Positions 43,402 to 54,637 of a stretch of DNA of 64,000 nucleotides are shown here, in pieces. Location: contig CM058235.1 of assembly GCA_030180135.1 (NCBI GenBank), positions 17,136,720 through 17,200,719 of the forward strand, given 5' to 3'. Every line of letters begins with the position of its first letter. Position 1 is the first letter of the stretch. The DNA comes from Orychophragmus violaceus (taxonomy: Eukaryota; Streptophyta; Magnoliopsida; Brassicales; Brassicaceae). The translations under genes were made by a program, and so were the position numbers. The notes under the pieces were generated by a model, which saw only the letters and a list, made by a program, of their open reading frames with translations, made no database searches and was not told the origin of the DNA.

Positions 43402-43422
43402 ATCCCCACAGTCGGCGCCAAT
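43402..43422 (-). other. Primer-binding site, LARD-like element
   Basis: Minus strand ATTGGCGCCGACTGTGGGG beside the LTR; a TGGCGCC-type primer site as in Tat/Athila-related gypsy elements. Confidence 0.8.
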
Positions 43423-44110
43423 TGTAAGATCTCAATTCTGCATATCCGAAGATAGCAAGAATTTTAGGGTTTTTTTTAAGGGATTCTTCAAAGTCTTTAA
43501 ACCTAGCTCGGCGGAGATGACGAGTTTAGGGCCAAATTGGCGTTCCCGGTGTATCGGAATAAAGGGAATTGGGTTTTATAGCTGAACCTTATAAAAGGCT
43601 GCCTACGTACCCTTCGGAAAGGGATCAAGCCATTCGTAGTTCCTTTTAGGAGTTAAGTCGTCTCTTAGCGACTTGTTGTGTTGTGCGTGTTGCAATCTCT
43701 TTTAGCCTGAAGACCCTCATTCTCTCATGTCGAGGTTTAGGTCGGCTTACAGAGTCGTCTATAGATCGATCTCTTGTAGCCTGAATACCCTCATACTCTC
43801 ATGTAGAGATTTTAGTCGGCTTTTTAAGAGTCGTTTGTATTCTTTTTAGATGTATTTTTCCAGTTTTTTTAGCCTGAATGCCCTCTTTCTCTTATATAGA
43901 GTTTTAGGCCGGCATAAAAAGTCATATTTCTTAAAAAGAAATAGATATTTTCCACAAAGGAAAATAGATATTTTCCTTTTGTGATTATCTTCGAAGATTG
44001 CCATTTATTTTCATCGACATCGTAATTATCCATAATAAATGCCTTCTATTTCGGGCCGATCCTATTAACTGAATGGGCCATTTTGAGGGGTGCTAAAACC
44101 GACTCCAACA
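43423..44110 (-). repeat. LARD-like element, 5' LTR
   Basis: 688 bp, TGTAAGATC to CTCCAACA (plus-strand reading). Confidence 0.9.
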
Positions 44111-44353
44111 ACCCTTAGACATCCTTAGTTACGGAAAAAAAAAATTAATTTCTATGAGTCTTGAAAACTTTGGGTTTATGATATTTTTTTTTTTACATGA
44201 GGCAGAAACAAAAAAGAAAATAAAGACAAAATTGAAAAGAAAAAAAATCAGCCCACATAAAATTTCTAATGTGTCCGATTTAGACTAAACATAAAAGACT
44301 GGATGCTTAAAAGAGATCCAGCTAACGAAAATTCTAGAAATTAATGCAGAAAC
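44111..44353. other. Flank with repeat of 39378-39450
   Basis: First 75 bp copy the sequence left of the LARD-like element (TTAGACATCCTTAG to GATATTTT). The rest is A-rich with no gene. Confidence 0.7.
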
Positions 44354-44492
44354 TAAAGATGTTTGAAGACTTAAGTTTTATTAGAAGATTATGGATACAT
44401 ATTTATACATACGTCAGGAGTATTAGTGCATAGATATGTACTAGTAATTACAATAGTAGTCCCTAATGATATACATAATTATATCCTTGATA
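44354..44492 (-). repeat. Copia F 3' LTR
   Basis: 139 bp; about five differences from 61117-61255 by eye. Confidence 0.92.
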
Positions 44493-44499
44493 CGCCCCT

Positions 44500-46386
44500 T
44501 TAAGAAGGAGGGGCCTTGGTCACTCCAATCTTGACACAAGCATGCTGAAATCGCGTCCGTGGTAGCGGTTTTGTTAAGGTGTCCGCTAGTTGATCGTGTG
44601 TTGAGACATGTGAGACCCGGAGTGCACGTGATTGAACTAAGTTGCATATGAAGTGGTAATCTATCGCGAGATGTTTCATTCTGGAGTGGAAGACAGAATT
44701 GGCTGAGAGATATGTTGCGCCAACATTATCGCAATAAATCACTGGGGCTGTCGGTAAGAAGAGTCCCATCTTGAACAGGAGCGAGCAGAGCCATTGAACC
44801 TCAGAGGCTGTATTGGCGACGGACCTGTACTCGGCCTCAGTCGAAGAACGAGCTACGCCTCTTTGTTTCCATGATGACCAGGAGATGGGGTTGTTGCCAA
44901 GGTAGATTATATATGCGTTTGTAGAAACGAAGTCGTCAGTGTCCCCAGCCCAATCTGCGTCGGAGAAAGCATGTAATGTAAATGGTGAGTCCTTATTGAA
45001 GAAAATACCATGCGTTGGAGTTCCGGTGAGATAGCGTAGGACTCGTTTGACAGCTTGCCAATGCTGTGTGGTCGGCTGATGCATGAACTGTGACAATCAG
45101 TTAACTGCGTATGAGATGTCCGGTCGCGTAAAAGCCATGTATTGGAGGGAGCCTACGACATAGCGATATTGAGAGCAATCGGATAGCTTCGTACCAGTAT
45201 CAAGTGTGAGTCGCGGGTATGCTGGAAGAGGTGTAGATACCGGTTTGGAGTCTACCATATTGGTCTTGATTAGCAGGTCTTGGATGTACTTACGCTGCAT
45301 CAAATGTAAGCCCTTATTGGTTCGTATGACCTCAATGCCGAGAAAAAAATGTAAGTCGACCGGATCCTTTATCGAGAACCGCTGTGCAAAACCTCGGAGA
45401 ACATGGTTCACGAAAGCTTCGTCTTGGCCAGTGACGATGATGTCGTCAACGTAAACGAGGACATATGTCATAGATGGACCTCGTATATGTATGAAGAGTG
45501 AAGCATCAGATAGTGAGTTGTGAAATCCAGATTGGAGTAGGTGCTATTTCAGAGACATATACCAGGAGCGCGGAGCTTGTTTGAGACCGTAGATAGGTTT
45601 ACGAAGGCGACATACATACTCAGGATGATCACGATCAATGTAGCCAGGTGGCTGAGATATGTATATCTCTTCGGTTAATTCACCTTGGAGAAAAGCATTG
45701 TTGACATCGAGTTGTTTTATCGGCCAAGACTTCGTTGTTGCAACTTGAAGAACCATCCTAATTGTTTTTGTCTTGATAACCGGACTGAATGTCTCCGAGT
45801 AATCAACCCCATATTGTTGAGTGAATCCTTTTGCAACAAGACGAGCTTTGAAGCGATCAATGTTCCCATTAGCAAGATACTTCGCCGTGTATACCCATAT
45901 ACAACCAACTATGTTGTGACCCGGCTTTTGTGGTTGAAGATCCCATGTATGATTTGCAGTGAGTGCGTCGAGTTCTTGAGTCATGGCTGTCCTCCATTTC
46001 TGATCCTTTAAAGCCTGACCAATTGTTCGTGGTTCGACCTGCAGAGAAGGTGTTTTAGTGACCATAAGATTGAGCTTGTTGATCGGTTTGACAATATTGT
46101 CTTTGAGTCGGGTTTGCATTTTATGATTATTTGGTGGCTTTATAACAGTCGGATTTACAGGTTCACTGGGTATAGACATGGACGGCAGGGTAGTGGTTGT
46201 TGTATTTGGTGGTATAGGCTGGATCACGGGTTCTGATCCATTTTCGCTATGAGCAGTGGGCTCAGGGGAAGTATGGGTGAGCTGAGTCGGGGTTGTAGAC
46301 TCATTTTGAGAATGAGCAGTGGGCTCGGAGGGAGAAGAAGAGGATGTTTGAGTTAAGGGAGACGATACCTGAGAGTCGGTTGGCAT
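44500..46386 (-). pseudogene. Copia F reverse transcriptase and RNase H
   Basis: From 46386: a serine/threonine/proline-rich linker, then WRTAMTQELDALTANHTWDL, RLVAKGFTQQYGVDYSETF, QLDVNNAFLQGEL and YGLKQAPRSWYMSLK, a stop at about 45544, LVYVDDIIVTG (YVDD intact) and a second stop at about 45095, then RNase H with SDADWAGDTDD, SSTEAEYRS, YCDNVGATYL and DTLTKPLPRTRF to the normal end. Both stops fit CAG-to-TAG and CGA-to-TGA transitions, with the frame otherwise kept. Confidence 0.92.
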
Positions 46387-46411
46387 TGGTGGAGGTGCTG
46401 GTGATGACGGT

Positions 46412-47600
46412 TGATAGGTGTATAGTTTTATCCCTATTCTACTGCAAGTGCACAGTTAATGCAATCGTAGTATATAAGGTATCGAATCCCACAAGGACTC
46501 TCAGTCACACAATAGATTATTAGTGGTTCAGATTAGATTAAGCGAAGCAGATGTGAAAACAGTAAACGAAATAGCAAAGTAAATCAAGTGAGTTTGTAAG
46601 CAAGAAGGCGAAGCGTTAGGTTTCAGGAGTTCTCAGGAAATCAGGAACGCAAGCAATCAATCTATCTAGATCCAATCAATAACTGTTCTAGAACTCAAAC
46701 ACTGATATAGAATTAACCAAATTCCTTTGCGATAATTCTCTAAGTCTAAGTGCAGCAAACCAAACTTCCGTTTGCGAGAACTAACAGATTAAACCAGCAT
46801 TATTCCTAAGTTTGATATGTTCACAATTAACCTGAACCAAACTTTCGTTTGCGAACAGTCTAATTGCTTATCTAGGTTCTTTCCAGTTAAATTAACCAAC
46901 TTCCGCTGAATTAATCAACCTAACATCATAATTCTGATTAGCTACTTCAGATTAAGCATTGAGAACAACTTAGATAAAGAACTAGCAGATATGAATCTCT
47001 ACAGATTGATTTAAACTATAATTCTCTGAAATCCCTGATGAGAATCCTTCAACCTAACAGGTGATCTACTCAGACATATTCATCGAGACAGAAAATATCA
47101 TAAGTAGAAAACCAAATATCATATAATCAAATAAGAACTGGGGTTCAAAATCAAGTCTCTTTCGAGATCAGGATTAGCCCCTCAACTCTCTCTGAGTAAA
47201 ACTTAACGTAAGAAAAGCTTGTAAAAAGCGTGGCCTAAACATTGGCTTAAAAACTCTATTTATAACCTAAAACACGTTTTGGGGCTTCTTTGTGAATATC
47301 AGGAACTTCTGGGCAGAACTGCAATTTCATTATTCTTCATTAAACCGTCGTTTGGCCCATCTCGCTGGTGCATCGATCGATGCCATAAGTGTGACGATCG
47401 TTGCAGCTCGGAAATATTAACAGTGAACTTTATCTCTCGGCCAAATACTCTAATTAGCTCCAGAAAGTGCCAAAATCACCAAATATGCTCCAAATGTGCT
47501 TGTACCTAATAAACACCTGAAAAGACTCTAAAGCATAGTAAAAGACTCGATAAATAACACATATACCATGGTTAAAATCCCTAAAATCCATGGTATATCA
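46412..47600 (-). repeat. Athila-like element 2, 3' LTR
   Basis: TGATAGGTGTATAG to CATGGTATATCA (plus reading). Palindrome module at 47370-47404. Small frame 47279-47509 recurs at 58292-58522 only because the LTR does. Confidence 0.95.
47370..47404. repeat. Paired palindrome module in LTR of element 2
   Basis: GCATCGATCGATGC and GTGACGATCGTTGC, period 21. Same at 58383-58417 in the other LTR. Confidence 0.92.
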
Positions 47601-48967
47601 ACTCCCCCACACTTAGCTCTTGCTTGTCCTCAAGCAAGACAAAGAACTAAATGTAGATAAGAGGTTTGAAAACTCTTCAGAAACTCTTTTCATCATAGAA
47701 GCTACAATACTCAGATTCCCCTTAGTAAACCACTGCAAGAATCAATCACAGAATATCAAGACCAACATGTACTTCCCCCACACTTAGCAACTGTCCTAGG
47801 TAAACTCCACAATCACATTCAAGCATTCAAATTCTCCCTACTGACTTCTGCAAGTATTTAAGTGCGGTCTCACCTAAGGAGTATCGATCAAAGGGCACAT
47901 GGATTCTTACCTTGTCAGCTCTAGACCACCATACTAACTTTCTCTAGTCCCTTTCTTCTCTTTCCCTTCTTTAACAACTGATTTTTCCCCATTGGGTATC
48001 ATTTTATTTTTTTTATCAGTGTTCTTCCCGTTATGGGGTGTACTTTGGACACATTCCATGGATCACATGAGAGAAAATAGTGTTTGCTACCATTCCCATG
48101 ACCACTTCGGAGTTACCAACTCATCCTCAGTTTATTATCTTTTTTTTTACTTTATAGAAGGGGAGAAGGGAACTAAATAGGATAGGTTAACAGGCTGTGT
48201 CAGAACTAACAAGGGAATCCGACACAAAGTATACCAAGCCCTTAGGTGAGAAATCTAAGTCAGTATTAAATTGAAGTCAGTAAAAGGATCCTCTGATACC
48301 TGAAGTGATGTGGGTGTTCCCAGTAGGTTGATCTGTGATGGGGTTTTCTAATAGTCAGAGATAGATCCTGCAATTTCATCCCAATGGTTACCTAAGTTCC
48401 TGCAAGTCTTGTAAATCTTCTCAGAAAATCATAGTTTCTTACTTAAACAATTTTGACTCAATAAAACAAATTTTTTTGAAAAACGGACTGACTCTTAAGA
48501 AAACAGAAAACAAAAGTCAGTAGCACCTCCCCCACACTTAAGACACACTGTCCCCAGTAGTGTCAAGCGAAGGATTGGTAAAAATAACTAAAAAGTGTTA
48601 ATGGATGTTTGAGTTCTGTCGTATTTTACCTCTGTCGCTCAAGCATCGATCGTTGCACTAAGTGCATCGACCGTTACTTGGCGATTTTTCGTTGAGTGTC
48701 GATCGTTGCTCAAAGTAGCAACGATCGTTGCAATGCGCATATCGGATAAGACAGCCAGTTAGCAGGTTAGTCCGTCGGTTTATGTCAATTTTTAAAAACC
48801 TGCAGGCTGAAAACACTAGAAACATAGTAAAATCGAAGCAAAAGATGTACCAAATAAAGTACAAATCATCCAAACATAGTAGAGTCCTAAAAATCAAAAG
48901 GAGAAAAGTGCAAAGGAAAAGAAAAAGTCATAATACAGAACCGAAAGTCTGAATATGGAGACTATGC
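47601..48967 (-). other. Athila-like element 2 non-coding 3' region
   Basis: Three copies of the purine tract (reverse of TCCCCCACACTTA) at 47603, 47775 and 48528, as in element 1. Modules at 48643-48677 and 48696-48731. No gene. Confidence 0.8.
48643..48731. repeat. Two paired palindrome modules
   Basis: 48643-48656/48664-48677 (period 21, then TTGGCGATTT) and 48696-48709/48718-48731 (period 22). Confidence 0.9.
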
Positions 48968-50497
48968 TCACTCGCTCACATCATCTATCCCTCCATACAA
49001 TGCATCGTCATCGGCTCCCTCAGCTGCGGGATTAGTGGCATCCTCTGGAGATCGCTGTCGATGACGTCGGTCAGGTACGGGCTGATGGATCTGTGGTGGC
49101 CTCCTGCAGCTGCAAGTACGCACGAAGTTCCAAAGAACTCGAAACATACCATCTGATCTCTCTCTCCACTCTGCCTCAGAGTATGCACCGTAAGCCATTG
49201 CAGGCTCTGGAAAGGGACCCACAACGTCGACTGGGGCAGGCGCTGGCGCAGGAGTAGGGGCAGCAGAAGTCGAAGCTCGTGAGGAAGGCTCTCCCAGTGG
49301 ATGAGCCATAGTCGGAATCCCACGCTGCGCAGACTCATGAGGCTGAAATCTCAGTGCCTCTAATGTGTCAATCTGTGTCCATCTGGCAGCAGGAAGCTCT
49401 ATACCAGTCCTCCCAGTGGTCGGATCAGTGTAAACCCAAATGCGCCCCTCCTTGAGCCAGGTAGCGCTCTGCAAATGGCTGAGATCCAGGAACTCCCGAG
49501 CTGTATCACGCTCTGTGCCATGAAGAGGAATCCCACAATACTCAAAAATGGGAGTAAGTAAACTCCCTACCGTCTCTGTACCAGCTCCATCAAACGGCTT
49601 CAGCTGCAGATCAACTAAATGTTGTGCAAAACTAGCTCCCAAGTTGAGACCCGCAGTAGGATCTCTCACGCCAGAACCTCTAAACTGATCTCTCAGCCCC
49701 ATAAACAGCAGCTCCATCTCATATTTGCGTATCTTGTTGGCCTCAAACTTGCAAAGCAAGCTCCAGCACAAGATACGCGAGATATATCGCAGCACCGGAT
49801 GTCTCATCTGCACTACTGGTGTGGTCCTGGAGTTGTATCGACCGCTGCCAATACTCTCCCAGAATGTGCGAGCCTCAACCGGATCCCACTCGAGTGGCAT
49901 GGCGATGCGCCTCGGCTCAGTACTGAACCCGTAGATCCTGCAGAGATCAAGTAGAGCAATCCGATACCTGACTCCCCAACTCATGAAGGTGAATGCACCC
50001 ACTGTAGCGCTCCTGTGGTCGGGATCCGAGTAAACCACTCTGCAAGTGGCCAATAACTGCCTGACCAGCTCAGGATAGAGATCATAATGTCGCATCGGCA
50101 TTGTCCCTAGACCAATGCCTCTGCATACAGCGAGTACCTGTTCATCAATCCCCAGAATCTTGCAGGTGGAGTAGTCAGCGAACTTGGTCGGCTTGAAGAT
50201 CATTCCACACCAACCACTGTAGAGAAGCGAGTCATACTCGTCCCATCGACTGAGCAATGGCCGCTCGGTGAACTCAGCGGACTTGAAGAAGCGTATAAGG
50301 TCCTCCGGCCACTGTCTGGTCGTCTGAATCGGTGTGGCGTCCTCTCTGGGCCAAGGTAAAGCAACTGGTGGCCCGTATCTGGCGTATGGTGCGGGTGGCT
50401 CTGACTTCCTGCTAAACCATTGAGGCGGTGGGGTGTAGTGTCGTGTTGCTGTGGAAGCTGTGGCTCGCTTCTTGCGGGGTTGCCTTTGAGACGCCAT
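48968..50497 (-). CDS. Athila ORF1-like protein
   Basis: Open frame of 510 codons from MASQRQPRKKR (an upstream ATG at 50509 is also in frame). It resembles the Arabidopsis ATHILA ORF-1 family: a basic N-terminus, WDEYDSLLYSGWCGMIFKP, MRHPVLRYISRILCWSLL, KIRKYEMELLFMGL, PIFEYCGIPLHG and FLDLSHLQSATWLKEGRIW blocks. In Athila this ORF sits downstream of pol, in the env position; its role is unknown. Here it follows gag directly with no pol between. The frame is intact, which fits a young element. The C-terminal tail is proline- and acid-rich. Confidence 0.82.
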   Translation of the reverse strand: MASQRQPRKKRATASTATRHYTPPPQWFSRKSEPPAPYARYGPPVALPWPREDATPIQTTRQWPEDLIRFFKSAEFTERPLLSRWDEYDSLLYSGWCGMIFKPTKFADYSTCKILGIDEQVLAVCRGIGLGTMPMRHYDLYPELVRQLLATCRVVYSDPDHRSATVGAFTFMSWGVRYRIALLDLCRIYGFSTEPRRIAMPLEWDPVEARTFWESIGSGRYNSRTTPVVQMRHPVLRYISRILCWSLLCKFEANKIRKYEMELLFMGLRDQFRGSGVRDPTAGLNLGASFAQHLVDLQLKPFDGAGTETVGSLLTPIFEYCGIPLHGTERDTAREFLDLSHLQSATWLKEGRIWVYTDPTTGRTGIELPAARWTQIDTLEALRFQPHESAQRGIPTMAHPLGEPSSRASTSAAPTPAPAPAPVDVVGPFPEPAMAYGAYSEAEWRERSDGMFRVLWNFVRTCSCRRPPQIHQPVPDRRHRQRSPEDATNPAAEGADDDALYGGIDDVSE

Positions 50498-50558
50498 CTG
50501 CAAAAACAAAGTTCAAACATTTATAAGTCTCGGCAAAATTTCACTGTGAAATCGCGAA

Positions 50559-50688
50559 GCATCGACCGTTGCATCTAAGGCATCGATCGTTGCAAGGCGA
50601 TTTCGTTGTATCGAACATTTCCCAAAATCGCAAAGCAACGACCGTTGCTCGAGAGCAATGACCGTTGCTCGAGAGCAACGACCGTTGC
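50559..50688. repeat. Palindrome pair and palindrome triple
   Basis: Pair 50559-50572/50580-50593 (period 21, then AAGGCGATTT). Triple 50635-50648, 50655-50668, 50675-50688 (period 20, spacer TCGAGA each time, then AAGGCGATTT). Confidence 0.92.
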
Positions 50689-51078
50689 AAGGCGATTTTG
50701 CCGCAAACAAATCATCAAAATCAGTTCAAATCCAAGCCACATTGTCCCAAATCAGTTCAAAATCCTAACCCATCACCCTAAATCCTAACACATTGTCCCA
50801 AATCAGTTCAACATCAATTTTCAGTTCAAAAATCAACAACCCTAAAACCCTAAAATCCAATCCGAAAATTCAAAAATAGAAGAACATTACCTTGATTTCG
50901 TGAGATATGGGTTGGAGAAATAGATTGGGAGTGTAAAAATAAGTAGATAGCACTTGGAAACAAGAAATTTGATGAAGAAATGATGGTTTTTGGGCGGAGG
51001 TTCTCGGTGTGTCGACCGAAAGAAATGGAGAAGAAGGAGAGAAAAGAGGGTTTAAGGTAACTTACCTTGGTCGTGGGT

Positions 51079-51210
51079 GCAACGATCGTTGCATAGAAGC
51101 AACGATCGATGCTGGTTGAACCAGATTGATTCCGGTTTAGCTCGACGTACCTTAATTTTCGATTTGAACCAATTGCAACGACCGTTGCACATGTGAGCAA
51201 CGATCGTCAC
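51079..51210. repeat. Two paired palindrome modules
   Basis: 51079-51092/51099-51112 (period 20) and 51175-51188/51197-51210 (period 22). All use the GCAACGA half-site typical of element 2. Confidence 0.9.
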
Positions 51211-51383
51211 ACATCTCCAGACTTGTGTTCTGTATCTAAAAACTAACAAAAACAAATAAAAACGTGAAATCCTAAGAAAAACACCAAAAATAAAAAGGAA
51301 AAATAATTAAACCTATCAGTGGGTTGCCTCCCACTCAGCGCTTGTTTTAAGTCATTAGCTTGACTTTTGGAAAGAGGTCAGAC

Positions 51384-52805
51384 TCATGGAGTTTTCAACA
51401 GAGACTTTGAGTGTCTCTGTGAATGCCTTATCATCCACGGTGGTGTGTAAGCATTAGCAGCATGATGTCGTCCAAGGAACGTCGGGAGGAATGTAGGGTG
51501 AGATTGACACTTGAGTGTTTTAACGCTCTTTCCTGCATTCAAAACAGTTGAGTCAGGAGGTTTAAACTTAGAGGATTTACGCTTTACCTTTGGCAAAGAT
51601 TTGATGTTCGGAGCCTTCTGTTTATGAGAAGTTTCAAGCCTTGAAGCTGTTAGAATAGGCTCTTGTGGAACCACCATCTTCTTGTCAACCACCACTGTGC
51701 ACTGAACCACATCTTTAGACTTAACGGGAGCTTTCGGGAATGGTAATGGAGGTTTGTAGGTTCTTTCCTTAGCAGGTCCTTGAGATATGAGCGAAACTGG
51801 TTCATTTCGGGGTGCAACGATCGGTGCTTGTGATGCAACGATCGATGCTGTCGTCTCAGCTTGGGTTTCAACTACAGTCTCGGGTTTACCCGCTTCTCGG
51901 TCCATTCCAGCCATCTCAGATTCAAGTTTCTCTCCTTGGCTTGGTCCCGCTTCAATCTGAGCTATCCAAGTCAAGAGATCCATGTCAATCTCTGTTGAGT
52001 CAGGTGCATCGAAGCTTTCAAACTCAGGTAATTCAACATCAAATCCCCCTCTGTCTTCCACAAATTCCACAGCCTTAACTGCTAGACATGATCCATCATC
52101 CATCTGTGTGTCATCCTGAATGGGAATGCTGCTGGCATGAGCTTCTTGAGAACCCTTCCTTGGGGTAGAACTTGAAACTTGATCCATCTGTGTGTCCAGC
52201 TGCTTCATACGAGTGTTCAAGGATTCAAATTTCTCGTTCAAATTAGTGTACAGGTTCTCTAGATTCGAGCTGAAAGAAGCTGTGTTCTGCTGTTGCTTTT
52301 CAATTGATTGTTTTATCATCATCTCTAGTTTGCTCCTTTGTGTAGGAGGTGCCAGATAGGAAGTATAATTATGGTCTCTTGATCCTTGAGCATGCCTAGA
52401 ACCTTGTCTCTGCTGATGTCCCAATGTATGTCCATAAGAGTCGGCTCCAGCCATATAGTGTTCCTCTGCAAATTTATCAGTTTTTGCCTCTGCTCGGAAC
52501 TGTCTCTCCCTAAGTAAGATGTCGTGGATGTCATCTATCTTATTCTGCATCTCAGCTACTTGCCCAACCAATACATGGTAATCTGGTAAGATGGGGTTTC
52601 CTTCCCCATCTATTTTCTGACCTTTTGCGTTGCATATGTGACCCTCTTGGTCTCGTAAAACGCCGTTTTCACCGCGAATCAAAATCACAGGCTCCATGGC
52701 GCGGAACCTATTGAACGTCTCAGATCTCAGCATTGCTGTTCTCGCCTTGTGTCGATCGATGCAAGGTGGCAACGATCGATGCAGTGCGAATCCCTGCGAA
52801 TCCAA
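51384..52805 (-). CDS. Athila-like gag, intact frame
   Basis: 473 codons. N-terminal half with AEMQNKIDDIHDILLRERQF and KLEMMIKQSIEKQQ (coiled coil), middle FESLNTRMKQLDTQMDQ, C-terminal KQKAPNIKSLPKVKRKSSK and YTPPWMIRHSQRHSKSLL, the same order as the stop-containing gag of element 1. Modules are in frame at 51814-51848 (SIVASQAPIVA) and at the very start, 52749-52782 (HRSLPPCIDRH). No zinc knuckle or protease. It would supply particle protein only. The first ATG (52805) is 110 bp from the LTR. Confidence 0.85.
   Translation of the reverse strand: MDSQGFALHRSLPPCIDRHKARTAMLRSETFNRFRAMEPVILIRGENGVLRDQEGHICNAKGQKIDGEGNPILPDYHVLVGQVAEMQNKIDDIHDILLRERQFRAEAKTDKFAEEHYMAGADSYGHTLGHQQRQGSRHAQGSRDHNYTSYLAPPTQRSKLEMMIKQSIEKQQQNTASFSSNLENLYTNLNEKFESLNTRMKQLDTQMDQVSSSTPRKGSQEAHASSIPIQDDTQMDDGSCLAVKAVEFVEDRGGFDVELPEFESFDAPDSTEIDMDLLTWIAQIEAGPSQGEKLESEMAGMDREAGKPETVVETQAETTASIVASQAPIVAPRNEPVSLISQGPAKERTYKPPLPFPKAPVKSKDVVQCTVVVDKKMVVPQEPILTASRLETSHKQKAPNIKSLPKVKRKSSKFKPPDSTVLNAGKSVKTLKCQSHPTFLPTFLGRHHAANAYTPPWMIRHSQRHSKSLLKTP
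51814..51848. repeat. Paired palindrome module inside gag
   Basis: GCAACGATCGGTGC and GCAACGATCGATGC, period 21; same protein position as the modules at 29455-29489 in element 1. Confidence 0.9.
52749..52782. repeat. Paired palindrome module at gag start
   Basis: GTGTCGATCGATGC and GCAACGATCGATGC, period 20, preceded by TCGCCTT and followed by AGTGCGAA. Confidence 0.9.
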
Positions 52806-52890
52806 AAATCAAAAACGTGAGTAAACAGGAAAATTAAAAAGAATGCCTAGTCTAATTCCTAGTACTAAATCTATTGGTGAACTCAAAGAG

Positions 52891-52914
52891 TCCCCGGCAA
52901 CGGCGCCAAAAACT
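52891..52914 (-). other. Primer-binding site, Athila-like element 2
   Basis: Reverse complement reads TTTGGCGCCGTTGCCGGGGA beside the LTR. Confidence 0.92.
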
Positions 52915-53289
52915 TGATAGGTGTATAGTTTTATCCCTATTCTACTGCAAGTGCACAGTTAATGCAATCGTAGTATATAAGGTATCGAATCCCACAAGGA
53001 CTCTCAGTCACACAATAGATTATTAGTGGTTCAGATTAGATTAAGCGAAGCAGATGTCACTACAAAAAAAGGGTATTGATAGCACTTGAAGATAACACGG
53101 TTTTACTAACTGCTATTAAAGATGATATGCTGGACTGGTATACTTTGTTATAGCATTTTAAAATAGCTAAGACGAAATTTTGCCGAAATTTCACTTAGCG
53201 GGAGCCAAAAAAAAATTTTAGAGCCTAAAATTTTTAGACTGAGCGCCAACACTTAAATTTTTTTTGGTTTTGGTAAAATTTCCCCCTTC

Positions 53290-54600
53290 TTCCTCTTTCA
53301 AGAAAACACATTCCTTGTAAAAAAAAAAACACAAAAAACCTGATTGGTTCCTCTTTCCTCTCGTTTCCTCTCTTCCTCCTCAGCTTCTACACAGACCTCC
53401 ACCGCCTTTCTCCTCCTCCGCTTCTTATTCTAGCCTTGCATTCATTCTTCAAAAGACTTCTCCTCAAAATCCTCTGAAATCCCTAAAATCCCCATATCTC
53501 AAATCCCTAAAATTTCTTCTCTTAGATCTAACGCCTGTGACTTTACCTATCCTTCTCCTTCACTGCGCCCTCAACCGTCCTTCTCCTTCACTGCTCCTTC
53601 AACAACTATCGAGGGAACTAGTGAGGATGAGATATTGATTCCTCATTCACCCAGGTATCTCTTCTTCTTCTTCTGAGTTCAATGGTTCTATCAGATTTTT
53701 GTCAGATCCACCAATTTTAGGGTTGATTGATTTTGACGAATTTGTAATCAAATCCGCAAATTTCTGCTTTCGCATCGATCTTCTTGATTATCTCATTCTC
53801 TTCAGTGCAGTGCAACTTTGTTTTTCGAAGTGGAATTGGTTGCTTGTAGAAGAAAGGTAGCTTCCCATGGCCATGCTCTGATTTATACAATTTCTCAAGG
53901 TAAACTTCTACTTTATATTTATGGCACTATCAAAATAATGTTAAGATTCGATTTTGAACAAGCTCTTGTGTTGTGAATGAAACCAGGGAGCAGCCAGCAA
54001 AACCTGTGCCTATGGGACCTGCGGTGGATATATGGAAGGAAAGAGAGATGGGCAAAACCAGAAAGAAGTGCGTGTTATGTTTTCTTTCTTGGTTGTCATG
54101 TTCAAACGTTGGTTTCATTGAATACGATTTGTTTCCAAGGCAGCTAAGAGCCTAATGGGTTCGAGATTTGCAGGTACGGGAAGCTAAGCTAGAAGATTAT
54201 GTTATGGGAAAACAAGAAGAAGAAAAAGGCAAAGAAAAAGCTTCATAGAACAGAGGTACATCTTCCTTTTTCTCTGTTTTTTGCATATATAAGACCAATT
54301 GATGTGATAAATGTGCAGAGAAGTGTCGAGAAGTGCTAGAGTAAGCATTAAATTAGAAACCTTTTTGGTGTATTGGTTCACCTTTGTTTATGAATTGAAT
54401 CAAAACCTTCATTGTTGTTGTTGTTACAGATCGTTGACAGGAAAGAAACGAGTGGATGATGTGAGTCTAATGAACTGATACATGTGTTTTTGGTGGTGAA
54501 GGTGAGGATGCTACAAATTTCTTCTCGGTGTCAAAGCTTTCTCGCCAGGAACTCAAACAGGTTCTTCACATTTATTTTAAAATGTGAAAATGATGTTTTA
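53290..54600 (+). pseudogene. Unrecognised captured exons, left part of Pack-CACTA
   Basis: Begins with a CT-rich leader-like stretch (53340-53650). Later pieces read REQPAKPVPMGPAVDIWKE (about 53988-54045) and EDATNFFSVSKLSRQELKQ (54500-54560), each followed by a GT donor-like site. Codon-like texture and intron-like spacing suggest captured host exons, but I do not recognise the gene. Confidence 0.5.
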
Positions 54601-54637
54601 TAGTCTGTCATGATTCTAAAATATTGTATTTGTTATG

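Larger units (their letters stand above)
39451..44110 (-). mobile_element. Non-coding LTR element (LARD-like)
   Basis: LTRs at 39451-40082 (missing its first 26 bp) and 43423-44110 (688 bp), primer site ATTGGCGCCGACTGTGGGG (minus) beside the right LTR, polypurine tract (reverse of AGTCCCGCCCCCCC) beside the left one. The 3.3-kb interior has no gag or pol. It contains a 48-bp minisatellite. Flanks are an unusual 80-bp duplication. Confidence 0.85.
50510..51383 (-). other. Spacer between gag and ORF1, modules only
   Basis: Non-coding; pol should be here in a full Athila element. Holds the modules at 50559-50688, 51079-51112 and 51175-51210, and at 51318-51340 the conserved hairpin word GTGGGTTGCCTCCCAC. 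Confidence 0.75.

Noticed and set aside
43328..43585. 85-codon frame crossing the LARD LTR start
   Set aside because: Runs through the primer site and LTR; no motif.
47279..47509. 76-codon frame repeated at 58292-58522
   Set aside because: Identical only because both lie in the two LTRs of one element; no protein motif.
49619..49954. Plus-strand frames over Athila ORF1
   Set aside because: Shadows of the minus-strand ORF1.
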